This document shows positions 32,506 through 37,269 of a stretch of DNA of 37,269 bases, piece by piece. How positions within the stretch are numbered: position 1 is the stretch's first letter; each line of letters opens with the position of its first letter. The notes beneath the pieces are model-generated. The model did not search any database. It saw nothing but the letters and a program-made list of their open reading frames with translations, and had not been told where the DNA came from. The DNA is from Candidatus Susulua stagnicola (lineage in GTDB: Bacteria; Omnitrophota; Gorgyraeia; Duberdicusellales; 4484-171). The translations under genes were made by a program, and so were the position numbers. The stretch is from assembly GCA_030765735.1 (NCBI GenBank), contig JAVCBZ010000026.1, positions 1-37,269 on the forward strand, given 5' to 3'.

Positions 32506-33306
32506 ATGCCTGAATTGCCAGAAGTTGAGACAATAAAAAGAGAACTTGTTGTAAAAATTACCAATAAAAAAATTGTTAATTTTAAAACAACTAAATCAAC
32601 ACTTATCAAAGAGCCTTCAGCCAATGAATTTAAAAAAGGTATAATTGGCCAAGAAGTTAAACAAGTAATCCGTAAAGCAAAATTACTTATAATTAAATTA
32701 GAAGAAGATAAATTTTTAGTAATTCACTTAAGAATAGCTGGCTGGCTTCTTTATGGAGAGGAAGACCCTGGAGCTCGAGCAGTGTTTTACCTCTCAGATG
32801 GAAAGGTCTTAAATTATATGGATTCCAGAGTGTTGGGAGAATTAAGACTATGCAAAGATTATAAGGATTTAAACTTTATAAAAAAATTAGGCCCTGAAGC
32901 TTTAGACATAAGCTTAAGTAAATTTAGAGAAACGCTGGTTTCTAAAAAAACTAAAATAAAAGTTCTTCTTTTGGATCAAACCTTAATCTCTGGATTAGGG
33001 AATATCTATGTTCAAGAAGCTTTATTTTTAGCTAAAATAGATCCGCGAAGAACAGCTAATTCCTTAAGTGAAAAAGAGATAAAATTACTTCATGAGAAAA
33101 TAGTTTCAATATTAAAAGAAGCTATAAAATATAAAGGATCTTCAGTTAACAGCTATAGGGATTTAGGTGGCGACAGGGGTGGCATGGAGAAGCGATTGAA
33201 AGTATATGGGAAAAAAGACGAAAGCTGCTACTTTTGCAAAAAACCTTTGACGAAAATATTTTTAGGAGGAAGAGGGACTTGTTTTTGTTCCCATTGTCAG
33301 AAATGA
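32506..33306 (+). CDS. mutM: Formamidopyrimidine-DNA glycosylase (Fpg)
   Basis: Removes oxidised purines such as 8-oxoG. The N-terminus PELPEVETIKREL carries the catalytic Pro and Glu. The helix-two-turn-helix region has QTLISGLGNIYVQEALF, and the C-terminal zinc finger reads CYFCKK...GGRGTCFCSHCQ with four Cys and the DNA-contacting Arg. 266 residues is standard. The stop overlaps the pabBC ATG by ATGA. Confidence 0.96.
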   Translation: MPELPEVETIKRELVVKITNKKIVNFKTTKSTLIKEPSANEFKKGIIGQEVKQVIRKAKLLIIKLEEDKFLVIHLRIAGWLLYGEEDPGARAVFYLSDGKVLNYMDSRVLGELRLCKDYKDLNFIKKLGPEALDISLSKFRETLVSKKTKIKVLLLDQTLISGLGNIYVQEALFLAKIDPRRTANSLSEKEIKLLHEKIVSILKEAIKYKGSSVNSYRDLGGDRGGMEKRLKVYGKKDESCYFCKKPLTKIFLGGRGTCFCSHCQK

Positions 33307-35129
33307 GTGACTCTCTTAATCATCTTTATAATTTAAAACCACCTTATGTGTTTCTTGATACTATGGACAAGGCCCAAGAAGAGAAAAGTTCCTTTTTATT
33401 TTCTAACTTTAAAGATGTTGTTATTTTCAAGGCAGGGGACGATTTAGAGTTATTTTTTAAAAAATTAGAAAATTATTCCAAAAAAGGCTATTGGCTTGCT
33501 GGTTATTTTTCTTATGAATTTGGATATTTTTTAGAACCAGCTTATCGACTTTTAAGAGTAGGATTAAAAGGACCATTAGCTTGGGTAGGGGTGTGTAGGA
33601 AACCGATAATAACAAATAAAAATAAAAGCACTAATCAACAAAGCTCTAATTTTTCCTTAGGTGAGCCTGCATACAAAATAGAAAATATAAAACCAAACAT
33701 TAGTCAGACAGAATATAATCAGAAAATAAAAAAAATAAAACAATATCTTAAACAAGGGATCACTTATCAAGTTAATTTTACTTTTAAAGAAAAGTTTTTT
33801 TTTAAAGGGAATGCGGTAAGTTTATATTCGGATTTAAGAAAGGCCCAGCCAACCTCTTATTCAGCATTAATTAATACTAAGCAAGAGCAGATACTTTCAT
33901 TATCGCCAGAGTTATTTTTTAAAACAGACAAGAATGAAATTATTGCTCGGCCAATGAAAGGGACAACCAAGAGAGGAGAAACAAAAGAGAAAGATTGCAA
34001 AAGCAGGAGTGAATTAAAAAATAGCAAAAAAATAAAAGCTGAGAATTTAATGATAGTAGATTTATTACGAAATGATTTAGGAAGAATTTCTGAATTAGTG
34101 CGGACGCCTAAGCTTTTTGATATTGAGAAACATCCTACTTTGTATCAAATGACTTCAACCATAGAAGGAAAACTAAAGAGGAATATAAGATTAAAAGAGA
34201 TGTTTTCTTCCTTGTTTCCCTGTGGGTCAGTAACTGGAGCACCTAAGATAAAAACAATTGAGATTATAAAAGAATTAGAGAAAGAACCTAGAGGGATATA
34301 TACTGGGGCAATTGGCTATATTTCACCGAAGAAGAAAAGTTGTTTTAATGTTGCCATAAGAACTGTTTGGATTAAAAGGAATAAAGGAGAATTAGGTATT
34401 GGTGGAGGGATAGTTTATGATTCTAAGGCTAAGGATGAATATGAGGAAGCTTTGCTTAAGGGAAAATTTTTTCGAGATGGGTTAGAAAAAACAGGGCTTA
34501 TTGAAAGCATTCTTTGGGATAAGAGCAAAGGGTATTTTCTCTTGGGTTTACATCTAAAGAGATTAAGAAAATCAGCTCAATATTTTTCTTATCCTTATCG
34601 AGAGAAAGAGATTAAAGATAAGTTAAGACAAATAATAAAAAATAAAAAAAGAGATGTAAAGGTAAGACTGGTCTTATTTTTTGATGGGAGGATTAATGTT
34701 AAAGCAGAGACTTTAAAAAAAATCAAAAGTCCGGTCAAGATAAGAATTAGTGAAAAGAGAATAGACTCTAAGAATAGATTTCTTTATCATAAAACCACTA
34801 ATAGAACATTTTACGACCAAGAAAGAAGCAAGGGTTTAGCTAAGGGTTACTTTGAAACTATTTTTTTAAATCAGGAAGGACAACTTACCGAAGGAGCCAT
34901 TAGCAATATATTTATCTTAAAGAACAAAAAGCTATATACGCCATTGGTTAAGAGTGGTCTTTTACCAGGGGTATTAAGAGAAAGCCTTATAAGCAAAGAA
35001 AAAGCCAAAGAAAAAGTACTCTATTTAAAGGATTTGGAAACTGCTGAAGAAATCTACATAGGAAATTCTGTGAGAAAGCTTTTATTCGTAAGAAAGCCTT
35101 GGTTTTCTTCCATTGTTAAACCAAGATAA
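33303..35129 (+). CDS. pabBC: Fused aminodeoxychorismate synthase component I and aminodeoxychorismate lyase
   Basis: Makes p-aminobenzoate for folate. The N-terminal 400+ residues are the chorismate-binding PabB domain: ITYQVNFTFKEKF, ARPMKGTTKRGE, LMIVDLLRNDLGRISE and the active-site PCGSVTGAPKIKTIEI. The rest (about 440 onward) is the PLP-dependent PabC lyase with YHKTTNRTFYDQE, GQLTEGAISNIF and a closing GNSVRKLLFV. I chose the ATG at 33303 because it overlaps the mutM stop (ATGA) and precedes the natural start; upstream in-frame ATG would run inside mutM. PabA (glutaminase) is not in the window. Confidence 0.9.
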   Translation: MSDSLNHLYNLKPPYVFLDTMDKAQEEKSSFLFSNFKDVVIFKAGDDLELFFKKLENYSKKGYWLAGYFSYEFGYFLEPAYRLLRVGLKGPLAWVGVCRKPIITNKNKSTNQQSSNFSLGEPAYKIENIKPNISQTEYNQKIKKIKQYLKQGITYQVNFTFKEKFFFKGNAVSLYSDLRKAQPTSYSALINTKQEQILSLSPELFFKTDKNEIIARPMKGTTKRGETKEKDCKSRSELKNSKKIKAENLMIVDLLRNDLGRISELVRTPKLFDIEKHPTLYQMTSTIEGKLKRNIRLKEMFSSLFPCGSVTGAPKIKTIEIIKELEKEPRGIYTGAIGYISPKKKSCFNVAIRTVWIKRNKGELGIGGGIVYDSKAKDEYEEALLKGKFFRDGLEKTGLIESILWDKSKGYFLLGLHLKRLRKSAQYFSYPYREKEIKDKLRQIIKNKKRDVKVRLVLFFDGRINVKAETLKKIKSPVKIRISEKRIDSKNRFLYHKTTNRTFYDQERSKGLAKGYFETIFLNQEGQLTEGAISNIFILKNKKLYTPLVKSGLLPGVLRESLISKEKAKEKVLYLKDLETAEEIYIGNSVRKLLFVRKPWFSSIVKPR

Positions 35130-35140
35130 TCTGCTATAAT
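35113..35140 (+). promoter_or_regulatory. Promoter directly before pyrK (near-leaderless)
   Basis: TTGTTA (35113-35118), a 16 bp spacer, and a perfect TATAAT (35135-35140). The predicted start at about 35147 is within a few nucleotides of the pyrK ATG at 35150, so the mRNA may be leaderless. Confidence 0.6.
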
Positions 35141-35149
35141 GCTGAAAGT

Positions 35150-35926
35150 ATGAGCAAGTTTGATGCCCCTAAAGAACTTACCGTAAGAGTTAAAAAAATT
35201 AGTAAAGTTAAGAATGATATTTTTCTTTTAAGCTTTGATTCTGTTTATATCTCAAAAAAAGCTTATCCTGGACAATTTATTCATATTAAGATAATTAAAA
35301 CTATTTTAAGAAGGCCGTTTAGCATACATTGTGTTAAGGGAAAAACTGTATTTGTTCTTTTTAGAATTAGAGGACGAGGGACTAAGATTTTGGCTGAGTA
35401 TAAAACTGGAGATAAATTAAATATGATTGGTCCTTTAGGAAAGGGATTTAGCTTGAATATTAAAAGTAGTAGGAATATTCTTCTTGGCGGGGGGTTAGGC
35501 GTTGCGCCATTAGTTTTTCTTGCTGATAGATTAAAGGAACTTAAGCCGATTATTATTTTAGGAGCAAAAAATAAAGATGAAGTTATATGCGTGGATAAGT
35601 TTAAAAGGAGAGGGAGCAAAGTTTATCTTGCAACTGAAGATGGGTCAATTGGTAAGAAGGGTACTGCAGTAGATATCTTAAAAAGTTTTTTTAATAAATT
35701 TAACAAGAGTGATAAAATAAATTTGTATGCTTGTGGACCTGAAGGCATGTTTAAAGGAATAAGAAAAGCTATTGGTAATAATAAAAATGTAAATTGCCAA
35801 GTTTCTTTTGAGCAGTTTATGGGCTGTGGAATAGGAGTCTGTTGTGGATGTACTATTGAGACTAAGAATGGTTACAAAAAAGTATGTAAAGATGGTCCGG
35901 TGTTTGATATCAACGATATTTGGTAG
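35150..35926 (+). CDS. pyrK: Dihydroorotate dehydrogenase electron-transfer subunit PyrK
   Basis: FAD- and [2Fe-2S]-containing subunit that lets the PyrD1B-type dehydrogenase use NAD. It has the FAD-binding LRRPFSIH (R-x-Y/F-S), the NAD-binding GGGLGVAPLVFLADRL, NLYACGPEGMF and the cluster ligands in GCGIGVCCGCTIETKNG plus a later Cys (KVCKDGPVF). 258 residues is normal. Its catalytic partner pyrD is not in the window. It has no Shine-Dalgarno and its predicted transcript starts almost at the ATG. Confidence 0.93.
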   Translation: MSKFDAPKELTVRVKKISKVKNDIFLLSFDSVYISKKAYPGQFIHIKIIKTILRRPFSIHCVKGKTVFVLFRIRGRGTKILAEYKTGDKLNMIGPLGKGFSLNIKSSRNILLGGGLGVAPLVFLADRLKELKPIIILGAKNKDEVICVDKFKRRGSKVYLATEDGSIGKKGTAVDILKSFFNKFNKSDKINLYACGPEGMFKGIRKAIGNNKNVNCQVSFEQFMGCGIGVCCGCTIETKNGYKKVCKDGPVFDINDIW

Positions 35927-35941
35927 AAGAGAGGTATAGGT

Positions 35942-36298
35942 ATGTGGTATACGTATATAGCTTTAGGATTAGGGGCAGGAATTGCTAGCGGGTTCTTGGG
36001 TATTGGCGGAGGGTCAATACTAATTCCAGTAATGGTATATATGTTTGGGCTTACTCAACATCAAGCTCAAGGCACAACTTTAGCTTTAATGATTCCACCG
36101 ATAGGCTTGTTAGCTGCTTGGAAGTATTACTCTGAAGGCAACGTTAAATTAAACATGGCGACCTTTATCTGTATTGGATTTTTATTTGGAGCATTAATCG
36201 GGGCAATTTTTGTTCACAAAGTACCAGCTCCTATATTAAAGAAGGTCTTTGGGATATTTCTATTTTTAATATCTTTAAAAATGATTTTAGGAAAATGA
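35942..36298 (+). CDS. Half-size TauE/SafE (TSUP)-family permease
   Basis: 118 residues with the family's N-terminal half: GAGIASGFLGIGGGSILIPVMVY, TTLALMIPPIGLLAAWKYY and IGFLFGALIGAIF. Three to four membrane helices are visible. Full-length members have two such halves; half-size forms are thought to dimerise. Substrate (sulfite, sulfoacetate or other anion) cannot be assigned. It follows pyrK by 15 nt. Confidence 0.85.
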   Translation: MWYTYIALGLGAGIASGFLGIGGGSILIPVMVYMFGLTQHQAQGTTLALMIPPIGLLAAWKYYSEGNVKLNMATFICIGFLFGALIGAIFVHKVPAPILKKVFGIFLFLISLKMILGK

Positions 36299-36335
36299 AA
36301 TAACAGGGTCCGGTCTCTACATATTTTGTTATATT

Positions 36336-36692
36336 CTAAAAATAGATTCCCAAATGTATAAGCAGAGAGTTTTCAATTTCTTTTAGTTTTTTAAGCGAAG
36401 CTTTCCCCAAAGGTTTTATCAGCCGTTTCTTATCTATAGTTCTTATCTGGTTGCATTTTACTTTAGAATTTTTAGGGAGTCCTGATTCTTGAGAGGGTAG
36501 AAGTGTTTCGAAAGGGTAAATCTTTTCTGTATTAGAAGTGATAGGAAGAACAGTTACGGTTTGCGCAACTTGATTGTTTATGTCATTGGAAATTATTAAA
36601 GCGGGACGAGTTTTATTAATTTCGGAGCCAATCGTTGGATCTAAACATACAAGATAAATTTCGCCCCTTTCCGGATGTTTTTTTAATCCCAT
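36336..36692 (-). CDS. MazF/PemK-type mRNA interferase toxin
   Basis: A 118-residue toxin of the MazF family. It shows RGEIYLVCLDPTIGSEINKTRPALIISND (start motif of the fold, with the Arg of the active site), VLPITSNTEKIYPFE, NQIRTIDKKRL and a C-terminal helix. It would cleave mRNA at a short sequence. The antitoxin is upstream and overlaps by 10 nt, the usual order. The downstream 36299-36335 gap has no clear terminator. Confidence 0.9.
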   Translation of the reverse strand: MGLKKHPERGEIYLVCLDPTIGSEINKTRPALIISNDINNQVAQTVTVLPITSNTEKIYPFETLLPSQESGLPKNSKVKCNQIRTIDKKRLIKPLGKASLKKLKEIENSLLIHLGIYF

Positions 36693-36904
36693 TCTTCTAG
36701 GCCTGCCTTTCCCCAGTTAGCTTGTAACTTCGTATCTTCTTTGGATGTTGCTTTGTATCCTTCTAATAGGAGATTCTCTATTTTTTCCTTCCTTTCTAGT
36801 TCAAACTTTTCTTCCAATGCTAAGGCAATGAAGCGACTTTTATTGCGTTTGCTTGTTAGTTTTTTTGCTATTTCATTTGGTAGTGTAATGTTCAAACGGG
36901 TCAT
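36683..36904 (-). CDS. MazE-type ribbon-helix-helix antitoxin
   Basis: 73 residues starting at ATG 36904. An N-terminal ribbon-helix-helix (MTRLNITLPNEIAKKL) binds DNA, and an acidic C-terminal tail (EDTKLQANWGKAGLEEW) would neutralise the toxin. I chose this ATG over an in-frame GTG at 36913 because AGGAGG (36918-36913) lies 8 nt before it and the GTG is inside that ribosome site. The gene overlaps the toxin start. Confidence 0.85.
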   Translation of the reverse strand: MTRLNITLPNEIAKKLTSKRNKSRFIALALEEKFELERKEKIENLLLEGYKATSKEDTKLQANWGKAGLEEWD

Positions 36905-36918
36905 GTGTATCACCTCCT

Positions 36919-36953
36919 GTATAAAGTATACAATATATTATGCGCATTGTCAA
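36919..36953 (-). promoter_or_regulatory. Autoregulated promoter and operator of the toxin-antitoxin pair
   Basis: On the minus strand TTGACA (36953-36948), a 17 bp spacer, TATACT (36930-36925). A perfect inverted repeat GTATA-AAG-TATAC (36919-36931) overlaps the -10. This is the expected position for repression by the antitoxin-toxin complex. Confidence 0.75.
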
Positions 36954-37037
36954 TACACAAGCATTAAATATTCTGAAAACAGTTTCAGTGATATTTTTGG
37001 AATTTAAATTCTTAGTCTAACATTCAAACTCAGCTGC

Positions 37038-37063
37038 CCTTCGAAGTTCCGAAGGAGCGAAGT
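37038..37063. repeat. REP-like hairpin cluster next to the transposase
   Basis: CCTTCG (37038-37043) pairs with CGAAGG (37050-37055), and a further CGAAG at 37059-37063 can compete. It lies downstream of the transposase stop. An inverted GGTTTGATA/TATCAAACC (37079-37087, 37117-37125) follows and includes the stop codon region. Confidence 0.5.
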
Positions 37064-37118
37064 AGGGTCAGGTGCATTGGTTTGATATGTTTTATTTATT
37101 TTATCCAATTATATTTTA

Positions 37119-37269
37119 TCAAACCTTTGTTGCAGGGGCCAGGCCTGCCTGGCCCTTTACAGAATAATTTTTAATATTATTTTCATCGGCATCCCAATTC
37201 GCGGGATTATCTATAATGTATTTACGGATATTATATAGAGAATGATTACCGGTACGGATAATTTCGTCG
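37119..37269 (-). CDS. REP-associated/Y1 transposase, C-terminal end (window-truncated)
   Basis: A frame open from the right window edge to the TGA at 37121-37119. The 49 visible codons read DEIIRTGNHSLYNIRKYI, then IDNPANWDADENN and a tail ending LAPATKV. The D-x-I-I-R...L-x-x-I-R-x-Y-I-x-x-N-P-x-x-W pattern is the C-terminal signature of Y1 (IS200/REP-associated tyrosine) transposases. The catalytic Tyr and HUH motifs lie beyond the window. Its coding tail contains a REP-like palindrome. Confidence 0.8.
   Translation of the reverse strand, partial: DEIIRTGNHSLYNIRKYIIDNPANWDADENNIKNYSVKGQAGLAPATKV
37136..37155. repeat. GC-rich REP-type palindrome within the transposase tail
   Basis: GGGCCAGG (37136-37143), loop CCTG, CCTGGCCC (37148-37155): a perfect 8 bp stem in an otherwise AT-rich region. 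Such palindromes flank and are recognised by REP-associated transposases. Confidence 0.7.

Noticed and set aside
33234-33302. Upstream in-frame start for the pabBC protein
   Set aside because: It would lie within the mutM zinc-finger codons; the ATG overlapping the mutM stop gives a natural PabB N-terminus.

Overview
The window looks like one end of a chromosomal replication-origin region from an AT-rich, uncultured diderm bacterium. A diderm is suggested by the long YidC with a large domain after its first membrane segment, and by a GyrB of about 783 residues carrying the extra C-terminal insert. The packed small-genome style and gene order would fit a candidate phylum such as Omnitrophota. 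That placement is inference only; no marker was searched.

Region 1 (1-10.4 kb) is accessory DNA. A minus-strand block reads ORF6N-domain protein, small Cro/CI repressor, ParB/Srx-domain protein, D12-class adenine methylase, then HsdM, HsdS and HsdR of a type I restriction-modification system, the last cut by the window edge. On the plus strand a 57-residue unknown protein and a large serine recombinase follow. The recombinase frame runs into the 3' half of a tRNA-Asp gene. This is the classic footprint of an integrative element inserted at a tRNA, so 1-10.4 kb is probably a defence island whose far end lies outside the window.

Region 2 (10.4-18.5 kb) is core. It holds tRNA Asp, Val, Leu and Cys, then rpoZ-gmk-yicC-ndk and parB-parA, two parS-like sites flanking a candidate structured RNA, and yidC-yidD-rpmH, all on the minus strand. 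Divergent promoters and DnaA-box-like repeats precede dnaA. rnpA is absent from its usual place between rpmH and yidD.

Region 3 (18.6-28.1 kb) is dnaN, a short DciA/DUF721-like gene where recF often sits, gyrB, gyrA, tRNA-Glu, a small membrane protein, glmS and rsmI. A palindromic repeat occurs between gyrA and tRNA-Glu, and a related one appears to be inserted in frame in rsmI.

Region 4 (28.1-36.3 kb) is nucleotide and cofactor metabolism: a PyrR-controlled attenuator with pyrR-pyrB-pyrC, a tRNA-Arg abutting a decapitated TIGR00725-type gene, a dCTP deaminase/dUTPase-family gene, a zinc-ribbon membrane protein, mutM, a pabB-pabC fusion, pyrK, and a half-size TauE/SafE-like permease. Region 5 (36.3 kb to end) is a MazEF-type toxin-antitoxin pair with a palindromic operator and the C-terminus of a Y1 (REP-associated) transposase with REP-like hairpins.

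Many core genes, especially those just behind promoters, lack a recognisable Shine-Dalgarno sequence, whereas several accessory genes have good ones.
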